Positions 18,025 to 24,385 of a DNA stretch of 64,000 nucleotides are shown here, one piece after another. Source of the stretch: Dehalogenimonas sp. THU2 (GTDB taxonomy: Bacteria; Chloroflexota; Dehalococcoidia; Dehalococcoidales; Dehalococcoidaceae); assembly GCF_039749495.1 (NCBI RefSeq), contig NZ_JBDLLU010000007.1:1-64000 (forward strand), given 5' to 3'. The position numbers and the translations under genes were made by a program. The notes beneath the pieces are model-generated. The model was not told the DNA's origin. It worked only from the letters and a program-made list of their open reading frames with translations, and made no database searches. The stretch's first letter is position 1. Every line of letters starts with the position of its first letter.

Positions 18025-18524
18025 CTTCCGGCCTCCCGCACCATATGGCCGATCTCCGGCAGGATGATCTTCTCAGCCGCCAGCTTTACCGCGTTGAGGG
18101 AGCCGGGGAGGCACAATATAACTTTGCCGCTCCTGACACCGCCAAGGGCCCGGCTCATGACCGACGGTGTTCCGATGGACTCCCAGGTCAACAGCCGGAA
18201 CAGTTCGCCGAAGCCCGGCATCTGCTTCTCCAGCAGGGGTGTCACCGTCTCAACCGTAATGTCCCGCCGAGACAAGCCGGTGCCGCCGGTGAAGACGATA
18301 ACCTGTAAATCAGCGTCAATGAAAAGATCATCGAGGGTGTTCTCGATGGCCGATGAGTCATTCTTCAGCAGGCGGTAATGGCTCAGGATATGACCGTGAT
18401 CCTTGAGCGCGGAGGTGAGGTATCGTCCGGACTCATCGGTGTCCTCCGTCCGGGAATCCGATACGGTAATTACCGCGCAATTGACGATAGCGGGGGCGTG
18501 TGCTTTGTGATCTATGTGTCCCAT
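18021..18524 (-). CDS. moaB: molybdopterin adenylyltransferase-type MoaB/MogA protein
   Basis: A 167-residue protein of the MoCF-binding fold. Motifs: NCAVITVSDSRTEDTDESG, VIVFTGGTGLSRRDITVETV, GFGELFRLLTWESIG and LCLPGSLNAVKLAAEKIILPE. These fit MoaB/Mog proteins that adenylylate molybdopterin before MoeA acts. The two names cannot be separated by sequence here. It is the first gene of the moaB-moeA pair. Confidence 0.92.
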   Translation of the reverse strand: MGHIDHKAHAPAIVNCAVITVSDSRTEDTDESGRYLTSALKDHGHILSHYRLLKNDSSAIENTLDDLFIDADLQVIVFTGGTGLSRRDITVETVTPLLEKQMPGFGELFRLLTWESIGTPSVMSRALGGVRSGKVILCLPGSLNAVKLAAEKIILPEIGHMVREAGR

Positions 18525-18570
18525 AGCCCTGCATTATAAAGCCAGTGCGGTGTTAAGGCAATCCTTTAAT

Positions 18571-18690
18571 GCAGGGAAGCTCCAAATGCCAATATTCAAA
18601 CCTCGTTTGGTCATTTGGAATTGGTTATTGGAATTTGTTTGGTTATTGTTTCTTGTCTCTTGTATCTTGCCTATTGCTTCTTGTATCTTG
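18571..18690. repeat. low-complexity intergenic repeat tract
   Basis: A 120-base tract between moaB and pilT with near-repeats such as ATTTGGAATTGG, TTATTGGAATTTGTTTGG and two copies of TTCTTGTATCTTG or TCTCTTGTATCTTG. Its composition differs sharply from nearby genes and resembles the tract at 4581-4643 read on the other strand. It carries no open frame of interest. This type is probably a dispersed intergenic element. Confidence 0.6.
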
Positions 18691-18695
18691 GCTGC

Positions 18696-19778
18696 TTATC
18701 GGAATCCAGCCGTCGCCTGGTACTGCAGCAGTTTTTGCAGTTTCTCCGGATGGCTGCTCTTCAATAGCGCTTCTTCCTTGGAGACCATGTTTTTACGCAT
18801 CAGATCGGCCAGAGACTGATCGAGCGTCATCATCCCGTCTTTGCCGGAGAGCTGGATAACATTGGTCAATTCATGGGTTTTTTGCTCCCGGATCAGGTTC
18901 CTGACGGCGGGAGTGGCGGTCATCACCTCAAACGCTGGGACCCGGCCTTTGGCGTTCAGGCGCGGGACGAGCGTCTGTACCAGCACCGCTTCCAGCACCT
19001 GACTGAATTGGAGGCGGATCTGCTGTTGCTGGGAGGGGGGGAAGATGTCGATAACGCGATCAACCGTCTGGGCGGCGTCGGTGGTGTGCAAAGTACCAAC
19101 CACCAGATGTCCGGTTTCAGCCGCGGAAATGGCGGTGGAAATGGTTTCCAGATCTCGCATTTCGCCGACGACTATAACATCCGGGTCATGACGCAGGGCA
19201 TGTTTTAGCGCTACGGCGAAGGCCTTGGTGTCATCGCCGAGATCACGCTGGGCGATCAGGCATTTTTTATTGGCATGCAGATATTCAATGGGATCTTCGA
19301 TGGTGATCACGTTCCGGGCGGCGTTCTGGTTGAGATGGTCAACCATGGCCGCCATAGTGGTGGATTTGCCGGACCCGGTGGGGCCGCAAACCAGGATCAT
19401 TCCCCGGGGTTTCATGATCAATTCTTTGCAAATAGCCGGCACGCCCAGTTTCTCCATTGAGAGAATCTGAAAGGGTACCTGGCGGAACGCCATGGAAAGC
19501 GTGCCGCGCTGGCGCATCACGCTGACGCGAAAGCGGGCCAGTCCTGGGATGCCGTAGGCAAAATCCAGTTCTTTCTCTCGGAGGAAAGACTCTTTCTGCT
19601 CCGGCTTGGCGATCTCATCGAGGACGTGTTCGAGGTCCGCAGTTTTGAGATTGGGGTATTGCTCCTGGATGACCAGTTCACCATCGACTCGGATAACCGG
19701 CGGACTGGGCACACGCAGGTGAAGGTCCGAACCACCCTGTTCTACCAGAAGACGCAGCCATTCATCGATCAAAGACAT
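18696..19778 (-). CDS. pilT: PilT-type twitching/retraction ATPase
   Basis: A 360-residue hexameric secretion ATPase. The N-terminal PAS-like domain starts with LLVEQGGSDLHLRVPSPPVIRVDGEL. Walker A is GPTGSGKST, then ITIEDPIEYLHANK (Asp box), the AIRAETGH-type loop as SAAETGHLVVGTLHTTDA (Walker B/His box), and R.RVPAFEVM. This is the PilT/PilU layout rather than PilB. AGAGGCG precedes the ATG. No other pilus genes are in the window. It may be co-transcribed with the small HTH gene 30 bases upstream. Confidence 0.9.
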   Translation of the reverse strand: MSLIDEWLRLLVEQGGSDLHLRVPSPPVIRVDGELVIQEQYPNLKTADLEHVLDEIAKPEQKESFLREKELDFAYGIPGLARFRVSVMRQRGTLSMAFRQVPFQILSMEKLGVPAICKELIMKPRGMILVCGPTGSGKSTTMAAMVDHLNQNAARNVITIEDPIEYLHANKKCLIAQRDLGDDTKAFAVALKHALRHDPDVIVVGEMRDLETISTAISAAETGHLVVGTLHTTDAAQTVDRVIDIFPPSQQQQIRLQFSQVLEAVLVQTLVPRLNAKGRVPAFEVMTATPAVRNLIREQKTHELTNVIQLSGKDGMMTLDQSLADLMRKNMVSKEEALLKSSHPEKLQKLLQYQATAGFR

Positions 19779-19808
19779 CCGGGTTCGCCTCTTTTCATCA
19801 GAATAAAA

Positions 19809-20027
19809 TTACTCGTTGAGGGTCGATCCATCGACGCGGTTCGCTTCAACTTTGAGTGTTTCGACCTCTGCCTCAGTAAAAAGACGCCATCCGCGCCGAT
19901 CGCGGGCTACCCCGGCGCCCAGCAGATCGCTTTTCAACCAGCGAAATAACGTGGTGCGGCTGATGCCAGCTAACTCGCAGACCTCAGCGGTACGGTAGTA
20001 TTTCACACCTTTTAGTAATAACGACAT
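19809..20027 (-). CDS. small MerR-like helix-turn-helix protein
   Basis: A 72-residue DNA-binding protein. KYYRTAEVCELAGISRTTLFRWL is a MerR/excisionase-type winged helix-turn-helix, followed by RDRRGWRLFTEAEVETL typical of the wing and second helix. No effector domain follows. AAGG precedes the ATG. Two perfect inverted repeats lie 20-60 bases upstream and could be its operators. It may regulate itself and the downstream pilT; that is inference from position. Confidence 0.8.
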   Translation of the reverse strand: MSLLLKGVKYYRTAEVCELAGISRTTLFRWLKSDLLGAGVARDRRGWRLFTEAEVETLKVEANRVDGSTLNE

Positions 20028-20047
20028 CAGCGTAAACCTTATGTGGC

Positions 20048-20061
20048 TATATCCGGATATA
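20048..20061. promoter_or_regulatory. 14-base palindrome TATATCCGGATATA
   Basis: A perfect palindrome 21 bases upstream of the HTH gene start. MerR-like proteins bind such dyads, so it is a candidate operator. No binding data are available. Confidence 0.45.
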
Positions 20062-20071
20062 CTTTACCGCA

Positions 20072-20088
20072 TTACCGGCGTCCGGTAA
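20072..20088. promoter_or_regulatory. inverted repeat TTACCGG-CGT-CCGGTAA
   Basis: A perfect 7+3+7 inverted repeat 10 bases beyond the TATATCCGGATATA palindrome, upstream of the HTH gene. It shares the CCGG core with that palindrome, which favours a common binding protein. Confidence 0.45.
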
Positions 20089-20238
20089 ATGGGCCAAAGG
20101 TATGGGTAAGCCTCAATCTTTAGTACTGGTCATTAATGAAAACATTGATGAATTGAGAATTGTGGATGGCCATGTTTTCAAACCAACGGATCCTACCCGT
20201 ACTTTAGTAAGGGGTGCGACGAATAACAGTTTTGTCGG

Positions 20239-20961
20239 TCAAAGCCGCCTAAGTCGTACCTTGCCCCAGGCTCCCATGCAGTCGCCCTTGATTATCAAGG
20301 CGCCGGTGACTCCCTCGATTTTCTCCGCAAGCGCCAGAGCATATCCGATGTCATCGGCGGTTTGGACGAGGTTGGCGCAGGCGGTGGCCGCGGCGTCGGC
20401 CAGGGTGGCGGATGGGGCGATAACGGCCACAGCATCCGCTTTTCCGAATGAAAGTGAATGACCCACTGTGCCGGATGAGGTGCAGACGCCGCAGGGTGTT
20501 TCTTCGGATTTAATCTCGATCGCGATCTTGCCGCTCAAAGGTGAATCGCCAGCAAAGATACCGATGGTCCGATCCCTTGTACTGCGCACATATACGTCGC
20601 CGCCGTTTTCGATAATGATGTTAGGTGAGTACTCCGCCAATTCCTCCCCAACGAATTGAGCGATTGCCCCGGCCACCGCCGCCATCGGTCCGACTCCCGC
20701 CAGGCGCGCCGCATCGGTCATCGCTTTTACAATACGCGGTGCCTCACGCTCGATATCGATAGGTTTGAGTGAAGTCAGGAATTCCGGATGGCCGGCGATG
20801 TAACGCTCGATGATCCCACGGTATTTGAGCACCAGCCGGTAAGCCTTGCGTTCGAGGTCGGTTCGGGCGCTGATGAAGAGGTTGGTCTCCTCTACGCTGA
20901 CGGTGAAGGAGATCAGATCTGGGCTTAGGTGCTGCCGTCGATATGTGCGGGGTTGGTACAA
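20239..20961 (-). CDS. UPF0280 (COG2122) family protein
   Basis: A 240-residue ApbE-like fold protein. The start is set at a TTG at 20961 giving M-YQPRTYRRQHLSPDLISF, the normal UPF0280 N-terminus, with AGGA upstream. The longer frame runs inside the ferredoxin gene. Motifs: VGPMAAVAGAIAQFVGEEL, IIENGGDVYV, CGVCTSSGTVGHSLSFGKADAV and DAAATACANLV. COG2122 genes are known to work with COG1900 and a NIL-ferredoxin in sulfide assimilation and homocysteine synthesis in methanogens. That exact trio is present here in order on one strand. Confidence 0.92.
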   Translation of the reverse strand: MYQPRTYRRQHLSPDLISFTVSVEETNLFISARTDLERKAYRLVLKYRGIIERYIAGHPEFLTSLKPIDIEREAPRIVKAMTDAARLAGVGPMAAVAGAIAQFVGEELAEYSPNIIIENGGDVYVRSTRDRTIGIFAGDSPLSGKIAIEIKSEETPCGVCTSSGTVGHSLSFGKADAVAVIAPSATLADAAATACANLVQTADDIGYALALAEKIEGVTGALIIKGDCMGAWGKVRLRRL

Positions 20962-20984
20962 CGAGAAAATCCTAAGATATTTCG

Positions 20985-21395
20985 CTAGAAGTGCAGTTCC
21001 ATCGACCGTGAAGGACAGGACAATATACATAGTCCGCAGACGATGCATTTTTCCTCGTCGAAGACCACTTCCCGGGTATGGGGATCCACGGTGAAGGACG
21101 AGGCCGGGCAGACGGTGACGCAGGCGCCGCAGTCGGTGCAACGGTCTTCGTTACGGGTGACCTCGCGGCAGAGGGTGTCGATGATAAGACCGGTGCGGGT
21201 CAGGTAATCGATTCCCTTATCGAAGTCAGCGCGTTCGCCACGGAGCTCTAGCACCATGTGTCCTTCCTCACTGCTGATAGAGGCCTTCAAGATGTTCAGT
21301 TCCAGGTTGTATTCCTTGATCAGGTGATAGACCACCGGGCGGTCGACCAAGTGGCGGGGAAAGCGTAGAGCGATCTTTTTAGTTGTAATGGTCAT
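20985..21395 (-). CDS. NIL domain ferredoxin (two 4Fe-4S)
   Basis: A 136-residue protein with an N-terminal NIL domain (ITTKKIALRFPRHLVDRPVV to about residue 75) and two ferredoxin motifs, CTDCGACVTVCP and CIVCGLCILSCP. It is the MA1822-type partner of COG1900 proteins that make homocysteine from aspartate semialdehyde and sulfide in some anaerobes. The ferredoxin part would supply electrons. The gene sits 31 bases after the COG1900 stop and just before the COG2122 start. Confidence 0.93.
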   Translation of the reverse strand: MTITTKKIALRFPRHLVDRPVVYHLIKEYNLELNILKASISSEEGHMVLELRGERADFDKGIDYLTRTGLIIDTLCREVTRNEDRCTDCGACVTVCPASSFTVDPHTREVVFDEEKCIVCGLCILSCPSRSMELHF

Positions 21396-21426
21396 GGTTA
21401 CATACCTGAGCTTTCGATTAGAGTGA

Positions 21427-22644
21427 TCATAATCGGTCGCCGTTGATGGGGCGCTCGTTAAGCAGTTTGAATTTCACGCCGCTATCCGGATCGGGCAGGG
21501 CTTCGACCGCCTGCGATAATTCGAATTTCCCCGCGGTTATCCATTCTTTAAGGGTGCTTGCAATCTCTCGCGCCCGGGGGTAGCTCGATAATGAACCTGT
21601 CGGGATCTCCCGGCCGTTGATGACTACCTTGCCTGATCGCAACTGGCCGTAGCTGACCTCGGCTACGATGTCCGGCTTGACCTCGGGATAGACGCTGGAA
21701 TAATCGATGACCGCGGCGAAGATATCGTCGTCGGTGACGGTGGTGAACTTGAGTATCTCCTCATTGAGAATCGGAATGGGCACGCCGATGCCGACGGAGA
21801 GGGTAACACCGTAGCCCAGCATGGAGGCGCCCATGAGATAGCGCGGGTTCATCTGCTTGAGGTCGCCGATGACCGCCAGCGTTCCGGCGCCGCGTTTGGG
21901 AACCCCGGATTCCGTGCGTGGCACGCCGGGGTTGAACTGGGTGCCTGGCCAGGCGACGTAACCGGTACCGCCGCCCAGGAAGATGCGGGTGCCGATGCCG
22001 ATAGTTTTATAAAGAGGATCGTTCAAGAGCGGGGACAGCTGCCCGGCGCTGCAATAGGTGATATTGCCCATATTTGGTTTGAGCGTCCCCATGTAGGTGT
22101 AGATGGCTTTGTCGGATAGATTGACCGCCACGTTGTAGTTCTGGTAAGAGTTCCTCATATTGAAGAGGACCGCTTCGTTCAAATCCTTGATATTGATCCA
22201 GGTCTCCAGTTTCTTGCGGGGATAGCAGTCGGTACCGTAGGCCTGGGCTACCAGCTTGACGTCCCGGCCGGCCACCAGTTCTTCGATGACGTGACCGCCG
22301 CCGTAGTTGAACTCCCCGGGGTGAACGCGGTTGCGGGGATCGTCGTCCGGCAAAGCGTTGGCGCCGATCATGACGTCCGCTGCGGCGAAACCGCCGTAGG
22401 CCGGAACGTCGTTCAGATAAACACGGCCGCCGCCGAGCTTGATGCGGGGTTTGGAATGGCCGATATTGAAATAAGCGCCAGAGGAGCACATGGGGCCGAA
22501 GGTGCCGGTGGTGACCACGTCCACCTCCGCGGCGGCGCGTTCCAGCCCTTTTTCCCTGACGACGCCGATGATCTCTTCAGCGGTAAAGACCACGGCCTTG
22601 CCTTCACGGATCTTCCGGTTGATCTCTTCTATGGTCTTGGACAT
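21427..22644 (-). CDS. homocysteine biosynthesis protein (COG1900, DUF39)
   Basis: A 405-residue soluble protein. It opens with TIEEINRKIREGKAVVFTAEE and has VVTTGTFGPMCSSGAYFNIGH with a conserved cysteine, GGGHVIEELVAG, a second cysteine in AYGTDCYPRKK, a third in NITYCSAGQLSPL, and GIGTRIFLGGGTGYVAWPGTQ. This is the DUF39/HcyBio family, shown genetically in Methanosarcina to be needed for homocysteine synthesis. GAGG precedes the ATG. First gene of the three-gene sulfur module. Confidence 0.93.
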   Translation of the reverse strand: MSKTIEEINRKIREGKAVVFTAEEIIGVVREKGLERAAAEVDVVTTGTFGPMCSSGAYFNIGHSKPRIKLGGGRVYLNDVPAYGGFAAADVMIGANALPDDDPRNRVHPGEFNYGGGHVIEELVAGRDVKLVAQAYGTDCYPRKKLETWINIKDLNEAVLFNMRNSYQNYNVAVNLSDKAIYTYMGTLKPNMGNITYCSAGQLSPLLNDPLYKTIGIGTRIFLGGGTGYVAWPGTQFNPGVPRTESGVPKRGAGTLAVIGDLKQMNPRYLMGASMLGYGVTLSVGIGVPIPILNEEILKFTTVTDDDIFAAVIDYSSVYPEVKPDIVAEVSYGQLRSGKVVINGREIPTGSLSSYPRAREIASTLKEWITAGKFELSQAVEALPDPDSGVKFKLLNERPINGDRL

Positions 22645-22680
22645 AAAATCCTCAAGCTACAACGAGTGATACAGGGCTTT

Positions 22681-22709
22681 AATATAACACGGTGCATCGG
22701 GGGCGTAAA
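22681..22709 (-). promoter_or_regulatory. likely promoter of the COG1900 operon
   Basis: Minus strand TTTACG (22709-22704), 17-base spacer, TATATT (22686-22681), about 37 bases before the ATG. The -35 is only a partial match to TTGACA. I looked for a SAM riboswitch between it and the gene; the leader is too short. Confidence 0.45.
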
Positions 22710-22828
22710 GGCGGGGAGATGGCGGGAACAGTTGAATCGTGATAGCAGTACTATCGGGTTATTTTCATAAATCACCCCTTAGGTGTAGGATAAGATGCCC
22801 AGTCAGGGTCTCGGCGAAGGAGAAAGAG

Positions 22829-23695
22829 ATGAAACAACAGACCATGATGAAAGCCTCGATCCCCATTCTGGCCCTAATACTGATGGCGGCAGGGTGTGGG
22901 GAACCAGCCGTGACGAACCCGACCAATAACCCGGGCAATACAACGCCTCCCGTAACCACTCAGGCTCCGCCGGTTCCCGCGGTTCTCCTGGCGTCGATGG
23001 ACACCGCGGCTGGGGCGATGAACTCTTATAAATCCGAAATGAAGATGGGTATGACCATGTCGTTCCTGGGGACGCAATTCCAGATGGATATGACCACCTC
23101 CATGGCTGTCGATGTTTCGGGTAAAAAATTGTTTATGGATATCAAAGGCGAAGCAATAGGTCTGGATGCCGGATCATACTCACAACAGATGTATCTGGTA
23201 AATGACACGATGTATATGCTGGTTGCCGATCCGGAATCTGGACTTGATCCCAACACCTGGTATAAGTTCGTCATGCCTGAATCTGAGCAGCAGGAAATGT
23301 GGACTTCACAAGATGTCGGCGACCAGTTACAGATCCTCATGGATCTGGCTGCTTTGGAACTCCTCGGTACCGAGACCATAGACGGTAACCTGTGTTATAA
23401 GGTTAAGATAGTACCCAATACCCAGAAATTCATGGAATACCTGGCAGTATCGGGGGACGATCTGGCCGACATGGGTATCACTGACGCCACCCAGGCGTTC
23501 AAACAGCTTGATGTAACCTTCTGGGTCAACACCGCAACATATCTTCCGGCTAAAATGGATATGACTATGGCCATCGATACCCAGGGAGTCGTGGTTACCA
23601 TGCTGATGTCCGCTACCTACGAAGACGTCAATCAGCCGGTTAACATAACCTTGCCTGCCGCGGCACAGACGGCAATAGAGTTGCCAACGGAATAG
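22829..23695 (+). CDS. putative lipoprotein (LppX/DUF6612-like)
   Basis: A 288-residue exported protein. The ATG at 22829 has AAGGAGA upstream; a longer frame from 22739 adds residues with no signal character. The signal peptide ends in the lipobox LMAAGC, so lipid attachment at Cys is expected. A Thr/Pro linker (NTTPPVTTQAPP) follows. The rest is beta-rich with repeated amphipathic Met-rich strands (SEMKMGMTMSFLGTQFQMDM), resembling LppX/LolA-like or DUF6612 lipoproteins that bind hydrophobic ligands. The ligand is unknown. A strong terminator follows, so it is a single-gene unit. Confidence 0.8.
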   Translation: MKQQTMMKASIPILALILMAAGCGEPAVTNPTNNPGNTTPPVTTQAPPVPAVLLASMDTAAGAMNSYKSEMKMGMTMSFLGTQFQMDMTTSMAVDVSGKKLFMDIKGEAIGLDAGSYSQQMYLVNDTMYMLVADPESGLDPNTWYKFVMPESEQQEMWTSQDVGDQLQILMDLAALELLGTETIDGNLCYKVKIVPNTQKFMEYLAVSGDDLADMGITDATQAFKQLDVTFWVNTATYLPAKMDMTMAIDTQGVVVTMLMSATYEDVNQPVNITLPAAAQTAIELPTE

Positions 23696-23716
23696 ACAGC
23701 GTACCATACAACGATA

Positions 23717-23750
23717 AAGAGGGAGAGGCCGGTGCCTCTCCCTCTTCTTT
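23717..23750 (+). terminator. rho-independent terminator
   Basis: AAGAGGGAGAGGC, loop CGGT, then GCCTCTCCCTCTT make a perfect 13-base-pair stem followed by CTTT. It lies 21 bases after the lipoprotein stop. Confidence 0.9.
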
Positions 23751-23943
23751 AGGCTCCCAACTCGATTAAGTAAGTATCACGGCGCTGTTCATGACGCATC
23801 AGAATTCCATTTACCCGGTTTGGCGCGTCTTTAAGCCGTTGCCGTTGCTGATCTCAGTGAACTACGCCCTCGTTCTCTTTATGATCGGCGTGGGACTCTT
23901 TCTCTATCAAATACAAATATTTTCAAAACCCGTCAAAATCCTA

Positions 23944-23973
23944 TTGACAATCAGACCTTCCCGGCCTTATTCT
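23944..23973 (+). promoter_or_regulatory. promoter before the HGFYSK mini-gene
   Basis: TTGACA (23944-23949), 18-base spacer, TATTCT (23968-23973). It lies 40 bases upstream of a 54-codon ORF. The stretch 23751-23943 between terminator and promoter shows no gene I can support. Confidence 0.6.
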
Positions 23974-24012
23974 ATATCCTGCGATTAGTAAAGATAGAAC
24001 AGGAGTATCTTG

Positions 24013-24177
24013 TTGAGTCAAGACATGGAATCAAACGCGCCCCGTCGCCGGGGTTGCCAACCCGGCAATCAGAACGTCCGCACCCATGGCTTTTATTCGA
24101 AATACGCCCGTTGTTTCCGCGCGGCGTGGCTTTCCCCGGAACCGGGATTCGACTCAAATATCGAATCCCACGATTAG
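24013..24177 (+). CDS. 54-aa HGFYSK-motif protein, probably truncated
   Basis: A TTG start follows AGGAG and codes MSQDMESNAPRRRGCQPGNQ, then NVRTHGFYSKYARC. The segment from RRG to HGFYSK matches the N-terminus of a common family in Chloroflexota and phage-related DNA (GNQNARTHGFYSK type), usually well over 100 residues long. After the motif the similarity stops and the frame ends at TAG. It looks like a truncated copy that still has a promoter and ribosome site. The family has no known function. Confidence 0.5.
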   Translation: MSQDMESNAPRRRGCQPGNQNVRTHGFYSKYARCFRAAWLSPEPGFDSNIESHD

Positions 24178-24330
24178 CCCAAAGCTGAGAGCCGGAATTG
24201 TTTTATGAATTTTTATTTTTTGCGTGACGATGATGTCCCCGCAACAACTACTAGACACTCATCATTGACCCGGCCCCTGCGGCACGAGGGAAAATACGTC
24301 TTCCAGCATCTCCGGTTACTCACCGCACGA

Positions 24331-24360
24331 TTGCCCGGAATGGCGCGGCGGCGGTATAAT
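24331..24360 (+). promoter_or_regulatory. promoter of uvrA
   Basis: TTGCCC (24331-24336), 18-base spacer, then a consensus TATAAT (24355-24360), 25 bases before the uvrA ATG. No SOS box was recognised near it. Confidence 0.6.
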
Positions 24361-24385
24361 GGAAGACTGTGTTTAAGGAGTTCAG

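Noticed and set aside
20102-20461. 119-codon ORF starting MGKPQSLVLVINENIDELRI
   Set aside because: The first 45 codons look protein-like but the rest is antisense to the COG2122 gene, and no good ribosome site is present.
22645-22680. SAM riboswitch before the COG1900 operon
   Set aside because: The leader between the predicted promoter and the start is under 40 bases, too short for any SAM riboswitch.
23791-23988. 65-codon ORF with a hydrophobic segment
   Set aside because: No ribosome site or family motif, and it runs through the promoter of the next small gene.
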